Assembly (NCBI GenBank): GCA_049969475.1
Contig: JBMFOU010000004.1
Location: forward strand, 74,971 to 138,970
Origin: UBA2030 sp049969475
Lineage (GTDB): Bacteria; Bacteroidota; Bacteroidia; Bacteroidales; TTA-H9
DNA length: 64,000 bases
Direction: 5' to 3'
This document shows positions 24,777-32,742 of the stretch, in pieces. Below the pieces are notes generated by a model. It ran no database searches. It worked only from the letters and a program-made list of their open reading frames with translations, and was not told the origin of the DNA. A program made the translations under genes and the position numbers. The first letter of the stretch is position 1, and each line of letters begins with the position of its first letter.

Positions 24777-25493
24777 TCAGGAAATAATGACTATCTGGTC
24801 GTCAGTAGGGGGGGCGAGGAGCTTAAACCTGCAATACAGGCGAGCTACGGTGAGGGTATCTAACTGGCAATAACGGGCTATACGCTCCAGATCGCCATCT
24901 TCATAGTAAACTCTGGCCACCTGGCTACCATCGATATCGCCCTTGGGAGTGGGCAAATCAAACAGAGCTGCGAGTAGCGCCAGACTAGTATAATGCTTAT
25001 AATCTCCGAATTTCCACAATTCCATAGTATCTATAAGGGTAACCTCCCATGGCTTACGCCCTTGATTATCGAGAACGACAGGCAAACAAATTTGATGCAC
25101 CAGCATGCGGCGCGAGATGTAAGGAAAATCGAACTCTTTTCCGTTGTGGGCAGCCAGGGCATGCTCGGGTGTTTTGCAGAATTTATCAAGCATATCGGCA
25201 AATTCAGTCAGGAGCTTTTTCTCATCATGGCCGTAGAATGATTTCATCCGAAACTTTTCCCCATAAAAATGCCCAACTGAAATACAAACGATTTTGCCAA
25301 ACTCTGCATAAATACCTGCGCGCTGATACAAAAGCTCAGGTGTATCCGTTTCGTTTCTTTTCAGATACCCCGATTTATGCTCCCACAAGGTCCTGAAATG
25401 ATCAGGCATACTCTGGTAGTCGGGCCAGGCTGGGACGGTTTCAATATCAAGAAACAGAATTTTGTCGAGAGAGGGGCCATTTGCCATAACCAT
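24777..25493 (-). CDS. DEDDy-type 3'-5' exonuclease (PolB exonuclease-like)
   Basis: The product is 238 residues. All exonuclease motifs are present: LFLDIETV (Asp16 and Glu18), HNGKEFDFPYI, and RYCQLDT, where the Tyr four residues before the Asp marks the DEDDy type. It belongs to the stand-alone exonucleases related to the proofreading domain of DNA polymerase B. No polymerase domain is attached. The ATG at 25487 is an equally good start. It is the first gene of a two-gene operon with the Cas4-like protein. Confidence 0.85.
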   Translation of the reverse strand: MVMANGPSLDKILFLDIETVPAWPDYQSMPDHFRTLWEHKSGYLKRNETDTPELLYQRAGIYAEFGKIVCISVGHFYGEKFRMKSFYGHDEKKLLTEFADMLDKFCKTPEHALAAHNGKEFDFPYISRRMLVHQICLPVVLDNQGRKPWEVTLIDTMELWKFGDYKHYTSLALLAALFDLPTPKGDIDGSQVARVYYEDGDLERIARYCQLDTLTVARLYCRFKLLAPPTDDQIVIIS

Positions 25494-25598
25494 CGTTTTA
25501 GAGAGGGTAAAATTACAAATAGTTAAAAAGGAGACCCGCTAGGAATTAATTTTTATAAAAGCTTGAGCGTTCGGGAAAGAGGGACATTTTTTAACCCT

Positions 25599-25606
25599 TA
25601 ACTTTG
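25599..25606 (+). promoter_or_regulatory. Possible -7 element just before mnmD
   Basis: TAACTTTG fits TAnnTTTG and ends 4 bases before the mnmD ATG. If used, transcription would begin at or next to the start codon, giving a leaderless message. No good -33 element was seen. Confidence 0.3.
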
Positions 25607-25610
25607 CAGC

Positions 25611-26312
25611 ATGGATAATCACAAGCCAGAAGACAACCTGCGTTTAGTTTTGACTGAAGACGGTTCGCATACCCTCTTGAAAAACGATTGGGGAGAGCCT
25701 TATCATAGCTTGCATGGCGCCCTGCAAGAGTCGGAACATGTTTTTATCAGGTCAGGCCTGGAGTACTGTAAACCTAAGCAGGGTATAATTCGCTTGTTGG
25801 AAATTGGTATGGGAACGGGGCTTAATGCTCTGCTGGCATGGCAGTTAGCAGAAAAAAAACGAATAAGTATCGAATATTGGGGAATAGAACCCTTCCCGTT
25901 GTCCCATGAACTTGCCGGTCAGCTTAATTATCCGCAAATTCTGAAGGCAGAAGGGGGCAGCACGGTTTTTCAAAATATTCATGCTGCCCTCCTCTCCGGC
26001 GAAGAGAAAAGAATTGGAGAATATTTTCACATTAAGGTTTTTCATCAAGATTTCCGCAAGGTAGAATTGCCTTCTCAGGCGTTTGACTGTGTTTTTTTCG
26101 ATGCCTTCGATCCGGCCAAAGTGCCAGATTTGTGGACAACCGAGGCATTTCGTCAATTATATACTTCGCTAATGCCGGCTGGAATATTGGTAACCTATAG
26201 TGCCAAGGGACTGGTGAGACGAAATTTGAAAGCAGCCGGTTTTTGGGTTGAAAAATTGCCCGGTCCTCCGGGCAAAAGGGAGATAACCAGGGCCATTAAA
26301 CAACCTTCATGA
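25611..26312 (+). CDS. mnmD: MnmD, tRNA mnm5s2U34-type methyltransferase
   Basis: The product is 233 residues. MnmD is the stand-alone methyltransferase that performs the last step of 5-methylaminomethyl modification of U34 in tRNAs such as Glu, Gln and Lys; it equals the methyltransferase half of MnmC. The N-terminus has the family pattern (LTEDGSHTLLKNDWGEPYHS, then GALQESEHVFI), followed by a SAM-binding motif (LLEIGMGTGLNALLAW) and the acidic FFDAFDPAKVPDLW. There is no oxidase domain. The Nudix gene starts 3 bases after its stop. Confidence 0.9.
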   Translation: MDNHKPEDNLRLVLTEDGSHTLLKNDWGEPYHSLHGALQESEHVFIRSGLEYCKPKQGIIRLLEIGMGTGLNALLAWQLAEKKRISIEYWGIEPFPLSHELAGQLNYPQILKAEGGSTVFQNIHAALLSGEEKRIGEYFHIKVFHQDFRKVELPSQAFDCVFFDAFDPAKVPDLWTTEAFRQLYTSLMPAGILVTYSAKGLVRRNLKAAGFWVEKLPGPPGKREITRAIKQPS

Positions 26313-26315
26313 ATC

Positions 26316-26789
26316 ATGGATAGCAAATCTCAACAAGCCATGCCCCGATTCAATATACGCGTCTATGGCATTTACATTAATCAGGCACGGGGCATACTAG
26401 TTACCGATGAATTTCGCCTGGGTATGTATATGACCAAGTTTCCGGGCGGTGGATTGGAATGGGGTGAGGGCACCCTCGATTGTTTGCGTCGGGAAATCAG
26501 GGAGGAACTAGGTCAGTACCCTCTCATCGGGGAACACTTTTATACCACTGATTTTTTCCAGCCCTCATGGTTTGTGCAGCCACCGGCTCAGCTTATTTCG
26601 ATCTATTACTTCATAGATCTTCCTCATCCTGAACTTATTCAGGTGGCCAGCAAACCTTTTGCATTTGAAACTGTTGAGGGGGCACAGAGTTTTCGGTATT
26701 TGCCACTAACAGCATCAGAAGAAGTTTTTACTCTTCCGGTTGACCGGGTGGTCTGGCGACTGCTGAAACAAAAATTTAGCGCCGATTAA
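26316..26789 (+). CDS. Nudix hydrolase
   Basis: The product is 157 residues. The Nudix box GGLEWGEGTLDCLRREIREE starts near residue 46 and fits Gx5Ex7REUxEEx, so the metal-binding Glu residues are present. The substrate, a nucleoside diphosphate linked to another group, cannot be predicted. The gene is co-transcribed with mnmD. It converges on an acylphosphatase-like gene, and the two stop codons share the sequence TTAA. Confidence 0.88.
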   Translation: MDSKSQQAMPRFNIRVYGIYINQARGILVTDEFRLGMYMTKFPGGGLEWGEGTLDCLRREIREELGQYPLIGEHFYTTDFFQPSWFVQPPAQLISIYYFIDLPHPELIQVASKPFAFETVEGAQSFRYLPLTASEEVFTLPVDRVVWRLLKQKFSAD

Positions 26790-27058
26790 TGCTGGATGTC
26801 AAAGCTTTTGTATCCTTTGATTTCGCCCTCTGTATAGGAAACTTCAAGAATAATAGAGCCCAGGGGGCCTTTTTTGCACCATTGTAAAAAGGTATCCAGA
26901 TTATCTTCTTCTCCTTCTGCCTCAATAAAAACACCACCACTCTTTTTACGTCTTACATAACCCGTGATGGCAAGACGATAGGCTTTTTCCATGATAGCAA
27001 AACGAAAACCCGGGGTGGTGCTTTCATTTAGGATGGTGATATCGTAGTGTTTTATCAT
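26786..27058 (-). CDS. Acylphosphatase-like protein lacking the catalytic Asn
   Basis: The product is 90 residues and has the acylphosphatase fold pattern (PGFRFAIMEKAYRLAITGYV, VFIEAEGEEDNLDTFLQWCKKGP). The phosphate-binding loop of active enzymes, GRVQGVGFR, is reduced to NESTTPGFR; Arg19 is kept. The catalytic Asn (in YVKN of its neighbour) is Arg37 here (YVRR). It is therefore probably not an acylphosphatase and may bind a ligand or partner. It lies 64 bases downstream of an intact paralogue on the same strand, which suggests an old duplication. Confidence 0.8.
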   Translation of the reverse strand: MIKHYDITILNESTTPGFRFAIMEKAYRLAITGYVRRKKSGGVFIEAEGEEDNLDTFLQWCKKGPLGSIILEVSYTEGEIKGYKSFDIQH

Positions 27059-27122
27059 GCGCTAATGCGGATTTGGCTAAACATCCTTGGAAAGGGCAAA
27101 AGTAATAAAAAATTACAATTCA

Positions 27123-27389
27123 TTATTTTATTGTAAATTCTTGATAATCTGTATTTAATGCGTCTGATGCCGATATTCCGGTAACCCGTGCTAGTGGAGG
27201 CCCCTTCCTGCACTCATCTATGAATCTGGGCAAATTTTCATCATTTCCAACTGCTTCAACAAGCACATTTCCATTGGGTAAATTTTTGACGTACCCTTTA
27301 ATGCCCAGTTCGCGGGCACGATGCAGCACATAATAGCGAAATCCCACTCCCTGCACTCTTCCTTGAATAATCAATCGAACGCCTCTCAT
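27123..27389 (-). CDS. acyP: Acylphosphatase (canonical)
   Basis: The product is 88 residues. It hydrolyses acyl phosphates such as acetyl phosphate and carbamoyl phosphate in vitro. The phosphate loop GRVQGVGFR with Arg18 and the catalytic Asn36 (GYVKNLPNG) are both present, as is the GPPLARV segment. It is divergent from gatE, with 96 bases between the two starts, and lies upstream of a degenerate paralogue. The organism also encodes acetate kinase, so acetyl phosphate may be a real substrate; that is inference. Confidence 0.93.
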   Translation of the reverse strand: MRGVRLIIQGRVQGVGFRYYVLHRARELGIKGYVKNLPNGNVLVEAVGNDENLPRFIDECRKGPPLARVTGISASDALNTDYQEFTIK

Positions 27390-27433
27390 AACTAGACTCT
27401 TTGTGTAGTAAATTTATAAAATTTCGGGGAGTC

Positions 27434-27463
27434 TTGCATACAATCGCTTATTTCATACATTTG
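27434..27463 (+). promoter_or_regulatory. Promoter of the gatE operon
   Basis: TTG (27434-27436), 19 bases, TACATTTG (27456-27463), a full match to the Bacteroidota housekeeping consensus. Transcription should start about 15 bases before the gatE ATG. Confidence 0.75.
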
Positions 27464-27485
27464 AAAGCAAATCATATAAAGGGAA

Positions 27486-29507
27486 ATGGGCAAACAACAA
27501 GCTGAAAAACAAGAAAATCAGCGTAACCGCAGAAATGGTTTCGACCCTGTTGCAAATTATGAGGAAACCCGCAGACAGACAGGATATGTCCCCCGAAAGG
27601 TGGCTACCCAGGCTGATTATGATCGAATCGGTTTCATGTCAGGATTGGAAGTTCATCAGCAATTGCTTACTGATAAAAAATTATTTTGTAACTGTCCGGC
27701 AGGGCTTTACCATGCAGATGATGATTACGATGCCGAGCTGATTCGCCACATGCGGCCTACTCTGAGTGAATTGGGTGAATACGACGGGACGGCCCTGATG
27801 GAGTTCAAAACCCGTAAACACATTATTTACAGGGTAAAACATGAAACTACCTGCACCTATGAGGTCGACGATACTCCGCCCTTTCCTATGAATCGTCAGG
27901 CCCTCGAAATAGCCATTGAAATTTCATTGTTGGCCAAACTCAACATCGTGGGTGAGGTACATATTACGCGCAAACAATACCTCGACGGGAGTATCCCTAC
28001 CGGATTTCAGCGCACAGCCATCATAGGGGTAGAAGGCGAGATTCCCCTCCGACACAAAAAGGTGCGGCTCATCCAGTTGAGTATTGAGGAAGATTCTTGC
28101 CGTGAAATAAGCGATATAGGCCACTACAGAACTTACAAAACCGATCGGCTGGGGATGCCGCTCATTGAGACAGTTACTTACCCCGACTGCGTAAATCCTG
28201 AAGAGGTGATGGAAGCCTGCAACTATATACGTTTTTTAAACCGTAGTACTGGCAAGGTGCGAACGGGGAGTGGCGCAGGTCGTCAGGATGTAAATGTTTC
28301 GTGCCGGGGTGGACATAGGGTTGAAATAAAAGGGGTATCGCATACCAAATGGATACCTGAGCTCACTCACAATGAAGCTTTCAGGCAGTGGGCCTTGCTG
28401 CTCATCCGCGATAAATTGAAAGCACGTATCAGCCGCGAATCTTGGAAAATGACGCATCGGCGCATTAATTGGTTCGATTTCCAGTTTGAGTATCCCCCTT
28501 TAATTGAAGCGCGCGATAAACGGTTTAAAATCGTAGCGGTCAATCTGCCCATGTTTAAGGGTATCCTTTCGCATTTTACCCAGCCAGGGCAGTGTTTTGC
28601 CAACGAAATATCTGACCGACTCAAGGTGATAGCATGTATCGAAAAACCCAACATCACTCATAGCGAATCCTTGGTTCCCGAGGTGGAAGAGGAAGCCTGG
28701 GTTAAAATCCGCACATTTCTCGAGGCCCGGGACGAGGATGCGCAACTCATTTTCTGGGGACCAGAAGACGACATTGCAACGGCACTTGAAACTATTGAGG
28801 AGAGATGCCTAATGGCTTTCGATGGGGTCCCGCCCGAAACCCGCAAATCGCTGCCTGACGGCACTACCATCTTTGAGCGCGTGTTGCCCGGTGCCGACCG
28901 AATGTATCCTGATACTGATTCGGCTCCCATCCCTCTCTCAGACGATTACATCGAACGCTTACGCAAAAACTTGCCCGGAGAAGTCATCGAGCGATATCAT
29001 CAGCTTAAAGCATGGGACGTACCCGAAGATACCTATACTTACATTTTCAAAAGGAATCTTTATCCGTTGATAGAAAAAATTAAAAACGAACTGGGCATCG
29101 ATGCCCGATTCACAGGGACGTTTCTGGGGCACACCCTTCGGCATATCGAAGGCCAGCACCCCACTCAGGTTTCCTTTAATCCTGAAAGGATCTACGATCT
29201 ATTTAAATTTCTGAAGGAACAAAACCTCGACCTAAGGCTGGCCCGCAAAATGCTGCCTGAGGTCTATAATCATCCTGGTATGGACTTCGAGTCGGTACTC
29301 ACTATCTTGAAATTCAAGAAAAACTCGAGGGAAGAGCTGATTGGTAAGATTGATTTTCTGAGTAAGAAATTTGACGAAATAGCTCAGAAAAATACTCCAC
29401 AAAACAAGGTTAACTGGATCATGGGCCGTTTGCATCATATAGGCCTGGGCAACATGGCTCTGGCTGAGTTGAGGAATATAGTAGAACAAACCGTGCTTGC
29501 TTCATGA
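27486..29507 (+). CDS. gatE: GatE, archaeal-type Glu-tRNA(Gln) amidotransferase subunit E
   Basis: The product is 673 residues. With GatD it forms the amidotransferase that Archaea use to turn Glu-tRNA(Gln) into Gln-tRNA(Gln); GatE is the kinase/transamidase half. Diagnostic segments are GLEVHQQLLTDKKLFCNCP near residue 53, RLIQLSIEEDSCREI, DRLGMPLIET, VRTGSGAGRQDVNVS and RKSLPDGTTIFERVLPGADR. Between about residues 330 and 450 it carries the AspRS-like insertion that separates GatE from GatB (NLPMFKGILSHFTQPG onward). An N-terminal extension of about 50 charged residues precedes the family core. The C-terminal helical tail is present. The YdeI-like gene overlaps its stop by ATGA. GatB is rejected because of the insertion, the length and the GatD partner. 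Confidence 0.93.
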   Translation: MGKQQAEKQENQRNRRNGFDPVANYEETRRQTGYVPRKVATQADYDRIGFMSGLEVHQQLLTDKKLFCNCPAGLYHADDDYDAELIRHMRPTLSELGEYDGTALMEFKTRKHIIYRVKHETTCTYEVDDTPPFPMNRQALEIAIEISLLAKLNIVGEVHITRKQYLDGSIPTGFQRTAIIGVEGEIPLRHKKVRLIQLSIEEDSCREISDIGHYRTYKTDRLGMPLIETVTYPDCVNPEEVMEACNYIRFLNRSTGKVRTGSGAGRQDVNVSCRGGHRVEIKGVSHTKWIPELTHNEAFRQWALLLIRDKLKARISRESWKMTHRRINWFDFQFEYPPLIEARDKRFKIVAVNLPMFKGILSHFTQPGQCFANEISDRLKVIACIEKPNITHSESLVPEVEEEAWVKIRTFLEARDEDAQLIFWGPEDDIATALETIEERCLMAFDGVPPETRKSLPDGTTIFERVLPGADRMYPDTDSAPIPLSDDYIERLRKNLPGEVIERYHQLKAWDVPEDTYTYIFKRNLYPLIEKIKNELGIDARFTGTFLGHTLRHIEGQHPTQVSFNPERIYDLFKFLKEQNLDLRLARKMLPEVYNHPGMDFESVLTILKFKKNSREELIGKIDFLSKKFDEIAQKNTPQNKVNWIMGRLHHIGLGNMALAELRNIVEQTVLAS

Positions 29508-30085
29508 AAAGTCTAGCTGAGAAGCTTTTTTTGAAACCAGGCTTTAATGTGTTAATGAAGGGGGCAGGAATGGATGATTTTCCTGACTTACAATTATTTA
29601 GCATTTCTAATTCGGAAGGGCCAGCTGATTTTATTTTAATTTGGGCTGAAAATAGTCAACAGATTGAGTCGCTTTTTGAGGAAGTCAAATTACCATTGAA
29701 GCCTGAGACCGTTTTCTGGATTGCCTATCCGAAAAAAGGCTCAGGGAAGAACAGCGACCTACACCGTGATCAGGGCTGGCATACATTGAAATCAGCCGGG
29801 TGGCGGCCTGTTTCGCAAGTATCGATGAACGATGTTTGGACGGCCCTTCGTTTTAAGCCTGATGCCTGGCCCGAGCCAACTCCATCCAAAATCAGAAGCG
29901 AACTGGTGGTACCGATTGAAATGCAGCATTTGCTTGAAAAGGAAGGTCTTTGGGATGTGTTTCAGGCCTTAAGTTATACCCATCGTAAAGAGTACATCGA
30001 AGCTTTTGAGGTTGCCAAAAAGCCAGAAACACGGCAGCGGAGGCTCACTCTGATGGTTGAAAAATTAAAAGCACGAAAAAAATAA
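29504..30085 (+). CDS. YdeI/OmpD-associated-family protein inside the gat operon
   Basis: The product is 193 residues. The N-terminal part resembles DUF3052-like domains (LFLKPGFNVLMKGAG, then ETVFWIAYPKKGSGKNSDLH and VWTALRFKPDAW). The C-terminal part is the YdeI motif YTHRKEYIEAFEVAKKPETR, a short basic domain also found in so-called bacteriocin-protection proteins. Its start overlaps the gatE stop by four bases and gatD begins 17 bases after its stop, so it is made with both amidotransferase subunits. No role in tRNA metabolism is known to me; a carrier, chaperone or unrelated passenger are all possible. Confidence 0.72.
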   Translation: MKSLAEKLFLKPGFNVLMKGAGMDDFPDLQLFSISNSEGPADFILIWAENSQQIESLFEEVKLPLKPETVFWIAYPKKGSGKNSDLHRDQGWHTLKSAGWRPVSQVSMNDVWTALRFKPDAWPEPTPSKIRSELVVPIEMQHLLEKEGLWDVFQALSYTHRKEYIEAFEVAKKPETRQRRLTLMVEKLKARKK

Positions 30086-30102
30086 AATCAACATAAATAA
30101 TA

Positions 30103-31488
30103 ATGAGCGAAGATATTTTTCAGGGATACAAGGGAAGAGCCCTCGAGATACTTAAAAAATTCAATGTGAGGGTTTGGGGGCAGGCAGAAATCAAGACCAC
30201 ACGGGGAGAGTTTAAGGGAACCATTTTGCCCAGGGCCGAAAACGACGACGACCTGCACATCGTGGTAAAGATCTCCACTGGTTACAACATTGGTATCGAC
30301 ATTCGAACCATTGAGCAGATGCGGGAGATAGGCTACAAAAAGGCCAATTATAAAATCCCTGAAAAGCAGTTCCCGGTTACCCCAGGGCTGCCCAAGGTGA
30401 AGCTGCTGGGGACTGGAGGGACTATTGCCTCGCGTCTGGATTACAGGACTGGGGCTGTAATTCCGGCTTTCACCCCGGGAGAGCTTTATGGAGCCGTGCC
30501 GGAGCTGGCTGATATCTGTAACCTGGAGACCGAAAAACTCTTCGCTGTTTTCAGCGAAAACATGGGACCTACCCAATACAAGGCCCTGGCTATTGCCATT
30601 GGTAAGGAAATTGAAAAAGGAGTGGACGGAATAGTTATTGGACACGGCACCGACACCCTTTCGCACACAGCTGCCGCACTCACGTTCATGGTGCAAAATC
30701 CTCCTGTTCCCATCGTTCTGGTAGGATCGCAGCGCTCATCCGACCGGCCCAGCTCCGATGCGGCCCTCAACCTGATGCATGCGATGACTGCGGCTGGCCA
30801 TGGCGACATAGCCGAGGTCATGGTATGTATGTTTGGCCCCACCAGCGATGAATACGGACTCTTGCACCGGGGCACACGTGTGCGCAAAATGCACTCAAGC
30901 TACCGTAGCACCTTCCGCACCATTGGCGATACCCCTGTAGCTATGGTTACCCGAAAAGGTGTTACACCCATCAAGGCAAAGTATAATCCCCGCCGCAAAG
31001 ACCGTAATGTTATCATAAAACCCTATTACAACGAGAGGGTTACCATGCTTTATTATTACCCGGGAATGAACCCAGATATCCTGCATTCCATCATCGATTT
31101 GGGTTATAAAGGAATTGTATTTGTGGGAACGGGCCTCGGGCATGTGAATAAAGAGCTCTACCCAGCCATTGAAAGGGCCCATAAGGCGGGTATTCACATG
31201 TATATGACCGTGCAAACCATCTGGGGCTATGTACACATGTTTGTGTACGACACCGGTCGCGACATGATGGCCAAAGGCATTATACCCGCAGGCAATATGC
31301 TGCCCGAGACAGCCTTTATCAAACTGAGCTGGGTTTTAGGTCAAACCGATGATCCGGAGGAAGTAAGACGGCTCATGCTAACTCCCATCAATGATGAAAT
31401 TACCGAGCGGGAGCCTTATAATGGTTATCTGGTGTATCAGGGAGGGGTGCCTGAGGTGGAAGAATTTATCCGAAAGGTTCACAAATAG
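30103..31488 (+). CDS. gatD: GatD, archaeal-type Glu-tRNA(Gln) amidotransferase subunit D
   Basis: The product is 461 residues. GatD is an asparaginase-family subunit that frees ammonia from Gln or Asn and channels it to GatE. The N-terminal small barrel typical of GatD, absent from ordinary asparaginases, is visible (GEFKGTILPRAENDDDLHIV and GYNIGIDIRTIE). The catalytic set is complete: GTGGTIAS (residues 103-110), HGTDT (181-185) and the lysine in HRGTRVRKMHSSYRSTF (Lys262). Further on are VFVGTGLGHV and a C-terminal helical region. It is last in the gatE, YdeI-like, gatD operon. Ordinary L-asparaginase is unlikely because of the N-terminal domain and the gatE neighbour. Confidence 0.93.
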   Translation: MSEDIFQGYKGRALEILKKFNVRVWGQAEIKTTRGEFKGTILPRAENDDDLHIVVKISTGYNIGIDIRTIEQMREIGYKKANYKIPEKQFPVTPGLPKVKLLGTGGTIASRLDYRTGAVIPAFTPGELYGAVPELADICNLETEKLFAVFSENMGPTQYKALAIAIGKEIEKGVDGIVIGHGTDTLSHTAAALTFMVQNPPVPIVLVGSQRSSDRPSSDAALNLMHAMTAAGHGDIAEVMVCMFGPTSDEYGLLHRGTRVRKMHSSYRSTFRTIGDTPVAMVTRKGVTPIKAKYNPRRKDRNVIIKPYYNERVTMLYYYPGMNPDILHSIIDLGYKGIVFVGTGLGHVNKELYPAIERAHKAGIHMYMTVQTIWGYVHMFVYDTGRDMMAKGIIPAGNMLPETAFIKLSWVLGQTDDPEEVRRLMLTPINDEITEREPYNGYLVYQGGVPEVEEFIRKVHK

Positions 31489-31499
31489 CCTGAAGCTTC

Positions 31500-32210
31500 T
31501 CAGGATTTAAACAAGAAAATATTATAGCCCCCCGGTGTTGAGAGGATGGCATCGGTAGGGCCGGTTTTACATTCTCCCAACTCGCGGGCCACTTCTACTT
31601 TCAATTCCTTTAGCAGCTTAATTCGGTCTTTCATATCAGGCTCGAAATAAGTAATGGCCGGCGAACGGAACTCATGCTGCACTGTTCCTTTGCGATAGAA
31701 TCCTATTTTAATAAAATCATCGGCCAGGGTCACCCAATCACCCAAAGGATTTCCATACAATACCTCCATACCCATTTTTTGCCAAAAATTTACGGTTGCC
31801 TCATAATCTATGGTCTCCACGCTGATTTCAAAAAAGGTTCCGCAAATGGATATAGGGCTTCCTTTGAGCGGGGCCACACTATTTTCATTCAATTGCATAA
31901 GGCTGAGGGTGGTACCCGAGGGGCCACTTATACGGGGATAAGGTATGTCCTCGCCTTCCACCAACATAAAACCCCGACTTTGAATATCATGCTTCATGGC
32001 CTGAAGGTCTTTTCCCGCCATTACGATTCCCGTGGGAAGCATGCCCTGGGGTGTAATGAGTAAGCGGAGAGTGCCATCTGTAAGGCAAAAGCCCTCCTCG
32101 AAAGGACATATAACCTTATTATAACCTAATTCTCGAAAAAAATAATATTCTTTCAATGGGTCGGTCACTGAAAGATTCAAAAACATGGAGTGAAAGATGC
32201 CTTTTTTCAT
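31500..32210 (-). CDS. VOC (glyoxalase-fold) family protein with two domains
   Basis: The product is 236 residues with two repeated beta-alpha-beta-beta-beta halves, starting FHSMFLNLSVTDPLKEYYFF and GTFFEISVETIDYEATVNFW. The metal ligands of glyoxalases and dioxygenases are not clear, so enzymatic activity cannot be claimed. It ends in GGYNIFLFKS. It converges on gatD with 11 bases between stops; no regulatory link is apparent. Confidence 0.65.
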   Translation of the reverse strand: MKKGIFHSMFLNLSVTDPLKEYYFFRELGYNKVICPFEEGFCLTDGTLRLLITPQGMLPTGIVMAGKDLQAMKHDIQSRGFMLVEGEDIPYPRISGPSGTTLSLMQLNENSVAPLKGSPISICGTFFEISVETIDYEATVNFWQKMGMEVLYGNPLGDWVTLADDFIKIGFYRKGTVQHEFRSPAITYFEPDMKDRIKLLKELKVEVARELGECKTGPTDAILSTPGGYNIFLFKS

Positions 32211-32340
32211 AAGGGTGAATAAACTTTTCTAAAGATATGTAAAGGTAAAAAAAGTGGCTGTCTGTGCCAACCTCATTAAAAAAATCCCTGCTAAGAAAAA
32301 TTATTTTCCCTTGAAAGGCTTCAAAGGGAGAATAATCATA

Positions 32341-32369
32341 AAAACAAAAAACCCCGCTGGGCGGCGGGG
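32341..32369 (-). terminator. Intrinsic terminator of the tRNA-Glu gene
   Basis: On the minus strand CCCCGC pairs with GCGGGG (32364-32369 and 32352-32357) around a 6-base loop, followed by a T-run (complement of 32341-32351). Confidence 0.88.
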
Positions 32370-32384
32370 CTATAAAACAATGTG

Positions 32385-32456
32385 TAGCCCGTAGGGGAAT
32401 CGAACCCCTGTTACAAGGATGAAAACCTTGCGTCCTAACCCCTAGACGAACGGGCC
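32385..32456 (-). tRNA. tRNA-Glu (anticodon UUC)
   Basis: A 72-base cloverleaf. The acceptor stem GGCCCGT/ACGGGCT has a G-U pair at its end. The anticodon stem CAAGG/CCTTG encloses the loop TTTTCAT, giving anticodon TTC. The T-arm holds GGTTCGATTCC. CCA is not encoded. It has its own promoter and terminator. GatD, GatE and MnmD, all acting on Glu-, Gln- or related tRNAs, are encoded within 7 kb. Confidence 0.96.
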
Positions 32457-32490
32457 TTTTGTTGAAGAACTCTAGTTTGAAAACCGGGTG

Positions 32491-32520
32491 CAAAGGTAGA
32501 CATTTTTTCGGAACCTACAA
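32491..32520 (-). promoter_or_regulatory. Promoter of the tRNA-Glu gene
   Basis: Minus strand TTG (32518-32520), 19 bases, TACCTTTG (32491-32498): a full consensus match. Transcription should begin about 28 bases before the mature tRNA. Confidence 0.78.
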
Positions 32521-32742
32521 GCATTACAATAAAAAATTCATGCTTAAATCTGTATGTTTTTAAAAATGAGCATTTTGTAAATAATGTAGAGTGATTGAAC
32601 AAGGAGTTGAAAAACTCTTTTGCCTTTAGATTGTTGTTTTCGCAAATTTGCACCCATCATTACCGCAATTCTGTTTAAAGGAACAACTCAAAGTTTAAAC
32701 AAATTTAGTCCCCACCTGTTTCTAGTTAATTAACTAACTAAC

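Noticed and set aside
27486..29507. Reading the large amidotransferase subunit as bacterial GatB
   Set aside because: The AspRS-like insertion, 673-residue length, GatE-specific segments and the gatD partner all point to GatE.
30103..31488. Reading GatD as an ordinary L-asparaginase
   Set aside because: About 95 residues before the asparaginase domain match the GatD N-terminal barrel, and gatE is in the same operon.
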